The notes under the pieces were generated by a model that saw only the letters and a list, made by a program, of their open reading frames with translations, was not told the origin of the DNA and did not search any database. DNA of 64,000 bases, taken from Erythrobacter sp. (GTDB lineage: Bacteria; Pseudomonadota; Alphaproteobacteria; Sphingomonadales; Sphingomonadaceae). Below are positions 18,493 through 27,351 of this stretch, in pieces (position 1 is the first letter of the stretch; every line of letters starts with the position of its first letter). A program made the position numbers and the translations under genes. The DNA lies in contig JAACTC010000005.1 in the NCBI GenBank assembly GCA_009993635.1, forward strand, positions 742,947 through 806,946, given 5' to 3'.

Positions 18493-19398
18493 CTATCCCG
18501 TCCGCGCCCGTGCCACCGCCAGCGCCGCACCCAGCATCGCCATGCCCAGAATGTCGAGCGCGCCCAGTGCCTCGCCGAAGGCCACGTAGCCGTAGATCGC
18601 AGCAAGCGCGGGCTGGGTCAGCAGCGCCAGCCCGATGACGACCGGGGCAAACGCGCGGAGCGCGAAGACCAGCAGGCCCTGCCCCATGATCTGGCTGACC
18701 AGCGCAAGCACGATCAGCGGCCCCCAGCTTTGCGGCCAGACCGGCTCACCCCTCAGCAGCGCCACCGCCAGCAGCACCGGTGCCGCAACCAGACAGACGC
18801 GGGCCAGCAGGCCCCAGCTGCCCAGCCCCTTGCGCGCGTCTTTCAGGCATAGCAGGTACACCGCATAAAGCAGGCCCGCCGCGATACAGAACAGGTCGCC
18901 AACCACCGTGCCCGCACTGATTTCCGCGCTGCGGCCGAGCAAGATCGCGGACCCGCCCAGCGCCAGGCCGATCGCCGCCCACTCGGCGCGGGCGGGCATG
19001 ACGCGCGCGGCGGCCAACCCCCAGAACAGCAGCACGATGCTGCCCGCGTTGCCGAACAGCGTCGCATTGCCCAGCCGCGTACGCTCGATCCCGATGTGCC
19101 AGCTGGCCAGATCGAACGCGAACGCCAGTGCGCCCAGCGCCACCAGCCACGCGATCCGTCGCGGCACGCCGAATATCGGTTGGCCGGACCGACGCGCGAT
19201 CAGCCAGATCAGCGGAAAGGCCAGCGCCAGACGCCAGAACCCTGCCGCCACCGGCCCGCTATCCGCCAGCCGGACCGACCATGGGCCCAGTGCCAGCGCG
19301 ACATTGCCCGCAATCAGCGCGGCCCAGTGCAGCCCGCCCGGAGAATCGCTTGCCGACTCCAAAGGCGATCTTTCGTTCGTGTCGGTTGCCGTGCCCAT
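18493..19398 (-). CDS. DMT superfamily (EamA) transporter
   Basis: A 301-residue integral membrane protein with about ten hydrophobic helices in two repeated halves, each an EamA unit. Typical pieces are GFWRLALAFPLIWL in the first half and QPALAAIYGYVAFGE in the second. Substrates of such carriers (metabolites, amino acids, drugs) cannot be read from sequence. It converges on the DUF2254 gene, whose stop lies 4 bases away. Confidence 0.85.
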   Translation of the reverse strand: MGTATDTNERSPLESASDSPGGLHWAALIAGNVALALGPWSVRLADSGPVAAGFWRLALAFPLIWLIARRSGQPIFGVPRRIAWLVALGALAFAFDLASWHIGIERTRLGNATLFGNAGSIVLLFWGLAAARVMPARAEWAAIGLALGGSAILLGRSAEISAGTVVGDLFCIAAGLLYAVYLLCLKDARKGLGSWGLLARVCLVAAPVLLAVALLRGEPVWPQSWGPLIVLALVSQIMGQGLLVFALRAFAPVVIGLALLTQPALAAIYGYVAFGEALGALDILGMAMLGAALAVARARTG

Positions 19399-19456
19399 TG
19401 CCCGCCCCTACCTCGCTGCGGCACCGATGGGTCAACAAAATAAGGAGAACACCTCC

Positions 19457-20569
19457 ATGCACGATTCCCTGTTCCAGCCGCTGCGTCTCGGCGCGATCGA
19501 AGCGCACAACCGCATTCTCATGGCTCCGCTGACGCGCGGCCGCGCCACTCCGCCGAATTTCGTGCCCAACGCGATGATGGAAACCTATTATCGCCAGCGC
19601 GCGGGCGCCGGGCTGATCATCAGCGAAGCCACCGGGATCAGCGTGGAAGGCCTCGGCTGGCCCAATGCGCCGGGGATCTGGAGCGAAGAGCAGGTCGAAG
19701 GCTGGAAGCCGATCACCGATGGCGTCCACGAGGAAGGCGGGCGCATCGTGCTGCAGATGTGGCACATGGGCCGGATCGTTCACCCCGATTTCCTCGGCGG
19801 GCAGCCGCCCGTTTCCGCAAGCGCGACGACCGCGCCGGGCCATGCGCACACGCCGACGGGGCGCAAGGATTACGAGCAGGCGCGCCCGCTGCGGCTCGAC
19901 GAAATTCCGCGTCTGGTGGAGGATTATCGCAAGGCGGCGGAAAACGCGAAGAAGGCCGGGTTCGACGGGGTGCAGCTGCACGGGGCCAATGGCTACCTGA
20001 TCGACCAGTTCCTGCGTCGCAGCACCAACCTGCGCGAAGACGAATATGGCGGGTCGGCGGAAAACCGCTCGCGCCTGCTGGGCGAAGTGCTCGACGCGCT
20101 GATTTCGGTCTGGGGGGCGGACCGGGTGGGCCTGCGCCTGTCGCCCAATGGCGATTCGCAGGGTGCGGACGATCCGGAACCGGCAGAAACCTTCGGTGCG
20201 GCCGCCAGGGTCGCGCAGGATCGGGGCATCGCGTTCCTCGAACTGCGCCAGCCGGGGCCGGATGGCACCTTCGGCCGCACCGATGTGCCCAAGCAGGATG
20301 CGCATATCCGATCGATCTATACCGGCCCGCTTGTGCTCAACAGCGACTACGGGCCAGAGGACGCGGCCAGCGACGTGGAAAGCGGCCGGGCCGACGCGAT
20401 CAGCTTCGGGCGGCCCTTCATCTCCAACCCGGACTTGCCCGCACGCATTGCCAAGGGCGCGCATCTGGCGGAAAACGTCAACGTACCGCAGAGCTGGTAC
20501 CTGCCCGGCGAAGCGGGTTACATCGACTATCCCACGCTGGATGAAGAAGAAGCGGCGCAAAGCGCCTGA
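19457..20569 (+). CDS. Old Yellow Enzyme family alkene reductase
   Basis: FMN-dependent NAD(P)H oxidoreductase that reduces activated C=C bonds. The 370-residue TIM barrel carries the class motif HGANGYLIDQFLR with His175, Asn178 and Tyr180, equal to the substrate-binding and proton-donor residues of yeast OYE1. The start was set at the ATG at 19457, which has AAGGAG 9 bases upstream; the open frame continues far upstream without family similarity. The closest named type is NemA-like N-ethylmaleimide or nitroester reductase. It stands alone. Confidence 0.92.
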   Translation: MHDSLFQPLRLGAIEAHNRILMAPLTRGRATPPNFVPNAMMETYYRQRAGAGLIISEATGISVEGLGWPNAPGIWSEEQVEGWKPITDGVHEEGGRIVLQMWHMGRIVHPDFLGGQPPVSASATTAPGHAHTPTGRKDYEQARPLRLDEIPRLVEDYRKAAENAKKAGFDGVQLHGANGYLIDQFLRRSTNLREDEYGGSAENRSRLLGEVLDALISVWGADRVGLRLSPNGDSQGADDPEPAETFGAAARVAQDRGIAFLELRQPGPDGTFGRTDVPKQDAHIRSIYTGPLVLNSDYGPEDAASDVESGRADAISFGRPFISNPDLPARIAKGAHLAENVNVPQSWYLPGEAGYIDYPTLDEEEAAQSA

Positions 20570-20577
20570 CCGGCGAG

Positions 20578-20605
20578 AGGGGCAGCGCCGTTGCGCGTTG
20601 CCCCT
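20578..20605. terminator. Hairpin between convergent genes
   Basis: AGGGGCAGCGC pairs with GCGC-GT-TGCCCCT with a 2-base bulge and a 4-base loop, just after the OYE stop and before the convergent lipoprotein gene. No T run follows, so termination by this hairpin alone is uncertain. Confidence 0.4.
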
Positions 20606-20632
20606 GTCTGCAAAAGCCCAGCCTCCTGAAAA

Positions 20633-20866
20633 CTAGCCTTCCGAGGTATCGGCCTCGTCGGTTTTCTTGTCGTTGCCGCCGCGCTGCGGAGACTGCGACT
20701 GCACTTCGACCGTGGGCAGCATCGCGTCGCTGATCGTGCCGCCATAGACCTTGCCCTGCGGCCCGACATTTTCGGTCTCGGCAGGTTCGGCGGCCTCGTC
20801 GCCATCGCCGCACGCGGCGAGCGGCAATGCGAGAAGGCTTGCAGCAAATACGAGACGTTTCATCAT
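20633..20866 (-). CDS. Small putative lipoprotein
   Basis: A 77-residue protein with a lipoprotein signal: charged MMKR, a hydrophobic stretch, and lipobox LPLAAC with Cys19 as the lipidated residue. The mature part is acidic, Glu/Asp/Gly-rich and predicted disordered, with no recognised domain. Its ATG overlaps the lipB stop in ATGA, so it is cotranslated with lipB. Probably anchored in the outer membrane. Function unknown. Confidence 0.7.
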   Translation of the reverse strand: MMKRLVFAASLLALPLAACGDGDEAAEPAETENVGPQGKVYGGTISDAMLPTVEVQSQSPQRGGNDKKTDEADTSEG

Positions 20867-21519
20867 GCGTCCTGTTCTTCGAGCGTCCTGAGAAAAGCGG
20901 AGGCGTGCGAACGCAATGCCTCATCCCAGGTACCCGGCGCAAGCGCGATGCCAAGATCGGCGAGGCTGGTGACCCCGAATTCCTCGATGCCGCACGGCAC
21001 GATGCCGGTAAAGTGCGAAAGATCGGGCGCAAGGTTCACCGCAAAGCCGTGCATCGTCACCCAGCGGCGCACGCGCACCCCGATCGCGCCGATCTTCGCC
21101 TCGCGTCCGTCCGGCCCGGTGGTCCAGATGCCAACGCGCTCGGGCACGGTCCAGCTTTCGACCCCGAAATCGCGCAGCGCGGCGACCGCCCATCCTTCCA
21201 GCGAATGGACGAACCGGCGCACGTCCCTTCCCCGCTGCCGCAGGTCGAGCAGCACGTAGGTCACCCGCTGGCCGGGGCCATGATAGGTGTATCGTCCGCC
21301 GCGCCCGGCCTTGACCACCTCGAACCGGGGATCGAGCAGCTCGTCCTCCGCCGCGCTGGTCCCGGCGGTATAGACGGGCGGGTGCTCAAGCTGCCAGATC
21401 AGCTCACGCGCCGTGCCCGCCTCGATCGCTTCGTTCCGCGCTTCCATCGCCGCCAGGGCTTCGCGGTAAGGCACCTGTGCCGTGGCCGTACGCCACTCGA
21501 TCTGTTCAATATCCGGCAT
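20863..21519 (-). CDS. lipB: Octanoyltransferase LipB
   Basis: Transfers octanoyl from acyl carrier protein to lipoyl domains, the first step of protein lipoylation. The signature [13 protein letters not shown] is at residues 72-84; the catalytic pair is Lys142 (AKIGAIGV) and Cys176 (PCGI). The ATG at 21519 gives a 218-residue protein of normal length; a TTG at 21555 is less likely. It overlaps the following lipoprotein gene by 4 bases. lipA is not in the window. Confidence 0.94.
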   Translation of the reverse strand: MPDIEQIEWRTATAQVPYREALAAMEARNEAIEAGTARELIWQLEHPPVYTAGTSAAEDELLDPRFEVVKAGRGGRYTYHGPGQRVTYVLLDLRQRGRDVRRFVHSLEGWAVAALRDFGVESWTVPERVGIWTTGPDGREAKIGAIGVRVRRWVTMHGFAVNLAPDLSHFTGIVPCGIEEFGVTSLADLGIALAPGTWDEALRSHASAFLRTLEEQDA

Positions 21520-21580
21520 TTTCGTTTGCGTGCCGCATGGCCCGCCGCTTATCAAGAGGCCAACTTTTCAGGGGATCGTA

Positions 21581-22435
21581 ATGAAGCTCGATTTGAACCA
21601 GGCCTGGCAGCAGGGGATGAATCTTGTCGCTGCAAACTGGCAACTCCTGCTGGTTCTGGCGGGCCTGTTCCTGTTCCTGCCCTCCGTCGCGCTCACCGTG
21701 TTGATGCCCGACATGTTCAGCGGGCTTCAGGGCATGACAGAGCCGGACGAGATCAACGCATGGATGCTGGCAAACTGGCCTTCATTCGTCGGCGCGACTT
21801 TCGTCGCGACGTTTTTTCAGTTCATCGGCTACATGGCGATGATTGCCCTGATGGGCGCGCATCGCCCGACCGTAGGCGAAGCCCTGAAAATGGCGCTGAT
21901 CAGCCTGCCGAGCATGATTGCGGCGTTCATTATCTTCGCCATCGGTTATGTCGTTGTCTTCGGCGTACTCTCGCTGGTCATCGGCCTGCTCGTAGGGGGG
22001 CTTGCCTATGCGGGCCTTGGCGGAGGCGGTGCCACTGGGATCGCCTTTCTGATCATGATCCCGCTGCTCGTGGTGCAATTCTATCTGATGGCCCGGCTGT
22101 CCATGACGATGCCGGCAATGGTCATAGAGCGGCGGCTCAATCCGTTCGATGCGCTTCGTCGCTCCTGGTCGCTCACCACCGGCAATGGTCTCCGCCTTTT
22201 CGTGTTCTACGCGCTGCTGATGATCGCCTATTTCGTCATCCTGATGGTCGTGTCGCTCTTCGCCGCCGGCGTGTTCGGCCTTGCCGCAGATAGTTCGACT
22301 GCAACGATGGGGAGCGCGATTCTGACCGGGCTGCTCGGTGCGGCCTTCTCGATGATCTTCAGCGGGGTCGTCGCGGCCGTCTTCCAACGGCTTGCTGGCC
22401 CGGATGCCGGGGAAGTCAGCGAGACTTTCGAGTAA
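21581..22435 (+). CDS. Polytopic membrane protein, GPDPase-membrane-domain-like
   Basis: A 284-residue protein with six or so hydrophobic helices, including a Gly-rich loop (LGGGGATG). The layout and ERRLNPFDALRRSWSLTTGNG resemble the membrane domain found in front of some glycerophosphodiester phosphodiesterases, but no catalytic domain is present. The ATG at 21581 has AGGGGAT upstream. Function not assignable; divergent from lipB. Confidence 0.65.
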   Translation: MKLDLNQAWQQGMNLVAANWQLLLVLAGLFLFLPSVALTVLMPDMFSGLQGMTEPDEINAWMLANWPSFVGATFVATFFQFIGYMAMIALMGAHRPTVGEALKMALISLPSMIAAFIIFAIGYVVVFGVLSLVIGLLVGGLAYAGLGGGGATGIAFLIMIPLLVVQFYLMARLSMTMPAMVIERRLNPFDALRRSWSLTTGNGLRLFVFYALLMIAYFVILMVVSLFAAGVFGLAADSSTATMGSAILTGLLGAAFSMIFSGVVAAVFQRLAGPDAGEVSETFE

Positions 22436-22498
22436 GGCCTGCGCATTCTTCGCGCGGCGATTGCCAGCCATGGCCGCGCGGCCTAGCGTCGCGCGCCA

Positions 22499-23911
22499 AT
22501 GGCAGACTCGCCCGACATCGACCGCCCCAGCGCCCCCGTAACTTCGCCCGAAATGGGCGGAATCCCGCGCGGACGCATGGCGTTGCTGTTCACCGTCGTG
22601 CTGGTTTCGGCGGCGGGCAACACCGCGATGCAATCGGTCATGCCGTCGATCGGCACCGCGCTGGGCGTGGCCGATGTGTGGATCAGCCTGGCCTATAGCT
22701 GGTCGGCGCTGCTGTGGGTGATCTTCGCCCCGTTCTGGGCCAGCCGATCCGACCGGCGCGGGCGCAAGGCGATGATGGCCATCGGGCTGACCGGCTTCGT
22801 CGCGTCGATGAGCCTGTGCGGCGTCGTGCTGTGGTTCGGCCTCGCCGGGTGGATGGGGCCGCTGCTTACGCTGCTGCTCTTCGCACTGTGCCGCTCTCTT
22901 TACGGCCTGCTTGGCTCGGCAGCGCCGCCTGCGGTGCAGGCCTATGTCGCCAGCCGCACGCCGCGCGCGGAGCGGACCAAGGCTCTGTCGCTCATTTCCT
23001 CCAGCTTCGGGCTGGGCACGGTCATCGGCCCCGCGCTCGCTCCGCTGCTGATCTTCCCCCTCGCCGGGCTGACCGGGCCGTTCTTCGCCTTCGCACTGAT
23101 CGGCATCCTCGCAATCGTCGCGCTACGCCTGCGCCTGCCCAACGACGAACCGCGCTTCGCCGCGCGCGGGCTGGCCTATGACGCACCCTACGGCGGAAGC
23201 GGCGCGGGCCGCCATGCGACCGACGATAGCGAGGAAGACATTCCCGCCGACGCCGCATCCGCGCAGCCGCGCCCGGGCCAGCGTCTCACCGCCGAGGCTG
23301 CGCAGGCGCCCAAGCTGGGCTGGACCGACGCGCGCATCCGCCCTTGGCTTATCTCCGGCCTGCTAGGCGGCCACGCGCAGGCGATGATGCTGGGTATTGC
23401 GGGCTTCCTGGTGCTCGACCGGCTGGGGCTGCGTGACGACCCGCTGGCAGGCGCGGGGCCGGTCAGCATCGTGCTGATGATCGGCGCGGCAGCCACGCTG
23501 CTGGCGCAGTGGGGGATCATCCCCGTGATGCATCTCGGCCCGCGCGCCTCGACCCTGTCAGGCATGGCGCTGGGCGTCGTGGGGGCGAGCATTTTCGGCA
23601 CCGCGAGCGAATTGCACGGTATCGCGCTGGGTTTCGCCATCGCGGCGCTGGGCTTCGGCCTGTTTCGCCCCGGCTTTACCTCCGGCGCATCGCTCTCGGT
23701 CAGTCGGCCAGAGCAGGGGCAGGTTTCGGGCAAGGTCGCCAGCATCAACGGCGCGAGCTACATTTACGCGCCCGCGCTGGGCGTCTGGCTATATGGGCAC
23801 AGCGACTGGATCGGCTTTGCCGCGATCATCGGCTTCTGCGTGGCGGTGATGGTGATCGGCTGGACCCGGCTGGACAGCGACGCGGTGCTGATGGCGCGCG
23901 CGGAGGACTAG
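22499..23911 (+). CDS. Major facilitator superfamily transporter
   Basis: A 470-residue MFS carrier with twelve predicted helices. The motif-A loop between helices 2 and 3 reads SRSDRRGRKAMM, and the long central loop after helix 6 (about residues 220-280) is Ala/Pro/Glu-rich. It looks like a drug- or metabolite-efflux type, but the substrate cannot be read from sequence. The start is an ATG at 22499. It has no partner genes. Confidence 0.88.
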   Translation: MADSPDIDRPSAPVTSPEMGGIPRGRMALLFTVVLVSAAGNTAMQSVMPSIGTALGVADVWISLAYSWSALLWVIFAPFWASRSDRRGRKAMMAIGLTGFVASMSLCGVVLWFGLAGWMGPLLTLLLFALCRSLYGLLGSAAPPAVQAYVASRTPRAERTKALSLISSSFGLGTVIGPALAPLLIFPLAGLTGPFFAFALIGILAIVALRLRLPNDEPRFAARGLAYDAPYGGSGAGRHATDDSEEDIPADAASAQPRPGQRLTAEAAQAPKLGWTDARIRPWLISGLLGGHAQAMMLGIAGFLVLDRLGLRDDPLAGAGPVSIVLMIGAAATLLAQWGIIPVMHLGPRASTLSGMALGVVGASIFGTASELHGIALGFAIAALGFGLFRPGFTSGASLSVSRPEQGQVSGKVASINGASYIYAPALGVWLYGHSDWIGFAAIIGFCVAVMVIGWTRLDSDAVLMARAED

Positions 23912-23946
23912 GCTGCGGGGCGGGCGTCAATCCGCCTCCCTGAAGG

Positions 23947-24291
23947 TCAGAGGATTTCCAGCACCCTGTCCTGCGGACGGCACAGCCTTACGCCTTTCTC
24001 GGTTTCGACCAGCGGGCGTTCGATCAGGATCGGGTCGGCGACCATCGCATCGAGGATGGTATCCGCATCGGCATCGGGCAGGCCGCGCTCTTCGGCCTCG
24101 GTCCCGCGTATCCGCAAGCCTTCGGCAGGGGTGATGCCAGCCGCCTGGTAAAGCGAGGCGAGCTTTTCCCGGCTCGGCGGGGTCTTGAGATATTCGACCA
24201 CGGTCAGGTCCACCGAGCTCAAATTCTCCAGAATCGCGAGCGTCTTGCGCGAAGTGCCGCATTTGGGGTTGTGCCAGATGGTCGCTTTCAT
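23947..24291 (-). CDS. arsC: Arsenate reductase, glutaredoxin-coupled (ArsC family)
   Basis: A 114-residue thioredoxin-fold protein. The active-site Cys11 sits in the HNPKCGTSRK signature, with Arg15. ArsC uses glutathione and glutaredoxin to reduce arsenate to arsenite; relatives such as Spx and YffB share the fold, but CGTSR and VEYLKTPPS fit ArsC. The ATG at 24291 was chosen because the upstream extension has no family similarity and GGAG is present. There is no arsR, acr3 or arsB next to it, so resistance is not proved. Confidence 0.85.
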   Translation of the reverse strand: MKATIWHNPKCGTSRKTLAILENLSSVDLTVVEYLKTPPSREKLASLYQAAGITPAEGLRIRGTEAEERGLPDADADTILDAMVADPILIERPLVETEKGVRLCRPQDRVLEIL

Positions 24292-24374
24292 GCCGAAGTC
24301 TCCGTTTGCGAATGCGCCGACGCCCTGCGGTGGGGCGAGAAATTTTTCAAGAGCGAGCAAACTGAGCTTGCCTA

Positions 24375-24389
24375 TGCGAGTGGTTCTCA
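24375..24389. promoter_or_regulatory. Possible weak Fur-box-like site
   Basis: TGCGAGTGGTTCTCA, a degenerate inverted repeat about 46 bases upstream of the TonB receptor start. Similarity to a 7-1-7 Fur box is weak. Confidence 0.25.
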
Positions 24390-24408
24390 ATAGCAGAGCG
24401 CCCACAAA

Positions 24409-24423
24409 CGAGAATCATTTGCA
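24409..24423. promoter_or_regulatory. Possible Fur box before the siderophore receptor
   Basis: CGAGAATCATTTGCA, matching 10 of 14 arm positions of the Fur consensus TGATAAT-N-ATTATCA, 12 bases upstream of the receptor ATG. The position and gene type fit iron-repressed expression. Not tested. Confidence 0.4.
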
Positions 24424-24434
24424 TTAGGAAATTC

Positions 24435-26534
24435 ATGTCGCGCTTCCCGCTCCGCCCCGCCCTGCTCGCGCAGGCCGCCATTCTGACGCTGTATGCCAGC
24501 CCTGCCATGGCCGAGGATAACAGCGCGGAGGACGCCGATCCCCAGCGCGACTACCTTCCCGCCGATATCGTGGTGACGGGCAAGCGCGATGGCTACGACA
24601 TGCTCGACGGATCCACCGCGACGAAGACCCCGACCCCGCTGGTGGACGTACCGCAATCGGCGACCTTCATTACCGAGGACCAGCTGGAAGATCAGTCGAT
24701 CCGGCAGCTGGGCGAGGCGCTGCGGTTCGTGCCGGGCATCAGTCTTGAATCGGGTGAAGGCCACCGAGATGAGATTTTCATTCGCGGGCAGGAGACCACC
24801 GCCGACTTCTTCTTTGATGGGCTGCGCGACGATGCGCAGTATTACCGCCCGCTCTACAATATCTCGCGCGTGGAGGTGCTGAAGGGGGCAAACGCGCTGA
24901 TCTTCGGGCGCGGTGGCGGCGGCGGCGTGGTCAACCGCGTCAGCAAGACCGCCGATATCGTGCGATCTGCCGGTCAGTTCGACGCTTCGGTCGATACCTT
25001 CGGCGCGTTCGCGCTGGCTGCCGACGTCAACCAGCCGCTCTCCGATGGCGTCGGCCTGCGCCTCAATACGACGTACGAGGAATTCGACAGCAACCGCAAT
25101 TTCTACGAGGGCCGCTTTATCGGCGTGTCGCCCACGGTGGGCGTGGTGATCGGACCAGACACACGGCTTGATGTATCCTATACCTACGACGATGACCGTC
25201 GCACCACCGATCGCGGCGTGCCGACTTTCCAGGGTGGCCCCCTGCGCGGATATTACGACACCTTCTTCGGCGATCCCGCCTTCAACCTCAGCAGCGTAGA
25301 AGCACATATTGCCCGCGCACGGCTGAGCCACCGCGTCGCAGCGGGCGTCAGTTTCAACGCGGCGGTGCAATATGCGGACTACGACAAGTCCTACGCCAAC
25401 ATCCTCCCCACCGACACGGACGGCACCACCGTATCGCTGGGCGGATATGCGGACTTCACGCAGCGCCAGAACCTGATCGGGCAGGCCAACCTGGTGGCCG
25501 AATTCGCCACCGGCCCGATGGATCACACCTTGCTGATCGGCATCGAAGGCGCGCGGCAGGACACGCAGAATGCCCGCGACAACGTGACCTTCACCGCCGG
25601 CGACACCGCGCCGCTGGACGAGATCATCACGATCCCCGCCTTCACCACCGCGCCCAGCCGCGCACGCGACAGCGACCTGACCACTTTCTCCCTCTACGTG
25701 CAGGATCAGATCGCCTTCGGTGAATTCGTGGAAGTGATCGCCGGTTTGCGGTTCGATCGCTTCGATCTGGATACGGTCGATCTGGTCAGCACCACCAATG
25801 GCAGCCGCGTGGATGAGCAGGTGAGCCCCCGGATCGGCCTGATCCTGAAGCCGACGCCTGCGATCTCTCTCTATGGCGCCTATTCGAAAAGCTTCCTGCC
25901 GCAGGCGGGCGACCAGTTCGTGCTTCTCAGCCCGACCCGCGCCGCCTTCGAGCCGGAGCAATTCACCAATTACGAACTTGGCGCAAAATGGGCGATTTCA
26001 AACCGCCTGCTCGCGCAGACCGCGATCTTCCGGCTTGAGCGCGACAACACGACCGCGCCCGATCCGGTCAATATCGGCCTCACGGTGCAGACCGGGGCAA
26101 GCCGGGTCGACGGGTTCGAAATCAGCCTGATCGGCGAGATCGCGCCGTTCTGGGAAGCCAGCCTCGGCTACACCTACCTCGACGGTGAAATCACCGAAAC
26201 CACCGATGCCGCCATTGCGGGCACGCGGTTGCAACAGCTGCCGGAGCACCAGATCACTGCGTGGAACCGCTTCAACCTGACCGGCCGGATCGGCGTCGGG
26301 GTGGGGGTGATCTATCAGGACGAACAGTTCGCCAGCTTCAGCGGCGCAGTAACCCTGCCCGATTACCTGCGTGTCGACACGGCGGTGTTCTTCGATATGA
26401 GCGATCGGTTCTCGATCCAGCTCAACGTCGAAAACCTGTTCGACACGAAGTACTTCCCCAGTGCGCATGGCGACCGGAACATCCAGCCGGGCAAGCCGCT
26501 GAGCGCGCGACTGGGCGTTCGCCTGAAGATGTAA
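24435..26534 (+). CDS. TonB-dependent siderophore receptor
   Basis: Outer-membrane receptor of 699 residues: signal peptide cleaved near AMA-EDNS, a TonB-box-like DIVVTGKR at about 44-51, a plug domain (VPQSATFITEDQL, RGQETTADFFFDG, EVLKGANALIFGRG) and a 22-strand beta-barrel ending in Met-Lys-type LGVRLKM. The plug sequence matches catecholate/ferric siderophore receptors of the Fiu/CirA type rather than vitamin B12 or carbohydrate receptors. It stands alone; a possible Fur box precedes it. Ligand not determined. Confidence 0.9.
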   Translation: MSRFPLRPALLAQAAILTLYASPAMAEDNSAEDADPQRDYLPADIVVTGKRDGYDMLDGSTATKTPTPLVDVPQSATFITEDQLEDQSIRQLGEALRFVPGISLESGEGHRDEIFIRGQETTADFFFDGLRDDAQYYRPLYNISRVEVLKGANALIFGRGGGGGVVNRVSKTADIVRSAGQFDASVDTFGAFALAADVNQPLSDGVGLRLNTTYEEFDSNRNFYEGRFIGVSPTVGVVIGPDTRLDVSYTYDDDRRTTDRGVPTFQGGPLRGYYDTFFGDPAFNLSSVEAHIARARLSHRVAAGVSFNAAVQYADYDKSYANILPTDTDGTTVSLGGYADFTQRQNLIGQANLVAEFATGPMDHTLLIGIEGARQDTQNARDNVTFTAGDTAPLDEIITIPAFTTAPSRARDSDLTTFSLYVQDQIAFGEFVEVIAGLRFDRFDLDTVDLVSTTNGSRVDEQVSPRIGLILKPTPAISLYGAYSKSFLPQAGDQFVLLSPTRAAFEPEQFTNYELGAKWAISNRLLAQTAIFRLERDNTTAPDPVNIGLTVQTGASRVDGFEISLIGEIAPFWEASLGYTYLDGEITETTDAAIAGTRLQQLPEHQITAWNRFNLTGRIGVGVGVIYQDEQFASFSGAVTLPDYLRVDTAVFFDMSDRFSIQLNVENLFDTKYFPSAHGDRNIQPGKPLSARLGVRLKM

Positions 26535-26553
26535 TCCCCAGTCGCGGTCGATT

Positions 26554-27108
26554 TCAGTCGCGCGGCGGTGCGGATGTGGGCCGCAACGCCGGCACATCGC
26601 GCGCCGCCTCTTCGGGTGTGATCGCGGGCGGCGGCGCGGCTTCGATGGCGCGTGCGCCGCTCGCCGCTTCGCTCGCTCGGGTGATCGCCCGCGCCAGCCG
26701 CGGGTAGACGCCGCAGCGGCAGATATTGGGAATGGCGGCGGCCATATCCTCGCGCGAGGGTGCGGGATTGCTTTCCAGCAGCGCGGCCGCCGCGATGGCG
26801 ATGCCGGGCGTGCAGAAACCGCACTGGATAGCCTGCTCCGCCACCAGCGCCTGCTGCACCGGGTGCGATCGATCACGCGACAACCCTTCGATCGTGGTGA
26901 TCAGCCGCCCTTCGGCCTCGGCAATCGTGACGAGGCAGGATCGCAGTGCAACCCCGTCGATCAGCACCATGCACGCGCCGCAATCGCCCGTCCCGCAACC
27001 ATATTTGGTGCCGGTCAGATTGCTCGCATCGCGCAGCGCCCACAGCAGCGGGGTGTCGGGATCGAGCAGATATTGCACCGGCCGGTTGTTGACCGTCATC
27101 TTCGTCAC
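26554..27108 (-). CDS. [2Fe-2S] subunit of a molybdenum hydroxylase (IorA type), orphan
   Basis: A 184-residue protein with the plant-ferredoxin-type cluster motif (GTKYGCGTGDCGACMV...RSC) and the second helical-domain cluster (QCGFCTPG...NICRCGVYPR). This is the small subunit of isoquinoline 1-oxidoreductase and related aldehyde dehydrogenases. No large molybdopterin subunit lies beside it. The C-terminal 40 residues are Ala/Pro/Glu-rich and extra. The GTG at 27108 is the likely start, with AGGAAA upstream. It is the last gene of a minus-strand operon with the aldolase and the zinc-ribbon protein. Confidence 0.85.
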   Translation of the reverse strand: MTKMTVNNRPVQYLLDPDTPLLWALRDASNLTGTKYGCGTGDCGACMVLIDGVALRSCLVTIAEAEGRLITTIEGLSRDRSHPVQQALVAEQAIQCGFCTPGIAIAAAALLESNPAPSREDMAAAIPNICRCGVYPRLARAITRASEAASGARAIEAAPPPAITPEEAARDVPALRPTSAPPRD

Positions 27109-27120
27109 GGCTGGCGTTTC

Positions 27121-27351
27121 CTAGTCCGCATAGAACTCGACCAGATGGCACCGTTCGCAGCGAAAGGCGCGCAGCGGCTTCAATTCCTTCTTGTTTACCT
27201 TCACATTGCCGGTCCAGCCGATCTTCGGCGCGCCGTCCTGCCAGCGCGCGGGCTTCAGCTCCCCATAGCCCATGTCGAGCACGAAGCCTTCGGCGCTGCG
27301 TCCGCCGCACTTGCCGCAATGGCGCGCTTCGGCGGGTGGCCGATCGCTCAC
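27121..27351 (-). CDS. Small zinc-ribbon-like protein
   Basis: A 76-residue protein with two CxxC pairs, HCGKC (residues 11-15) and RCERC (64-68), that could bind one zinc; the middle is Lys/Gly/Trp-rich. The start is a GTG overlapping the aldolase stop as GTGA, so it is translationally coupled to it. No family is recognised. A longer open frame extends upstream but lies inside the aldolase gene. Function unknown; context suggests a link to the aldolase or to the [2Fe-2S] protein downstream. Confidence 0.6.
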   Translation of the reverse strand: MSDRPPAEARHCGKCGGRSAEGFVLDMGYGELKPARWQDGAPKIGWTGNVKVNKKELKPLRAFRCERCHLVEFYAD

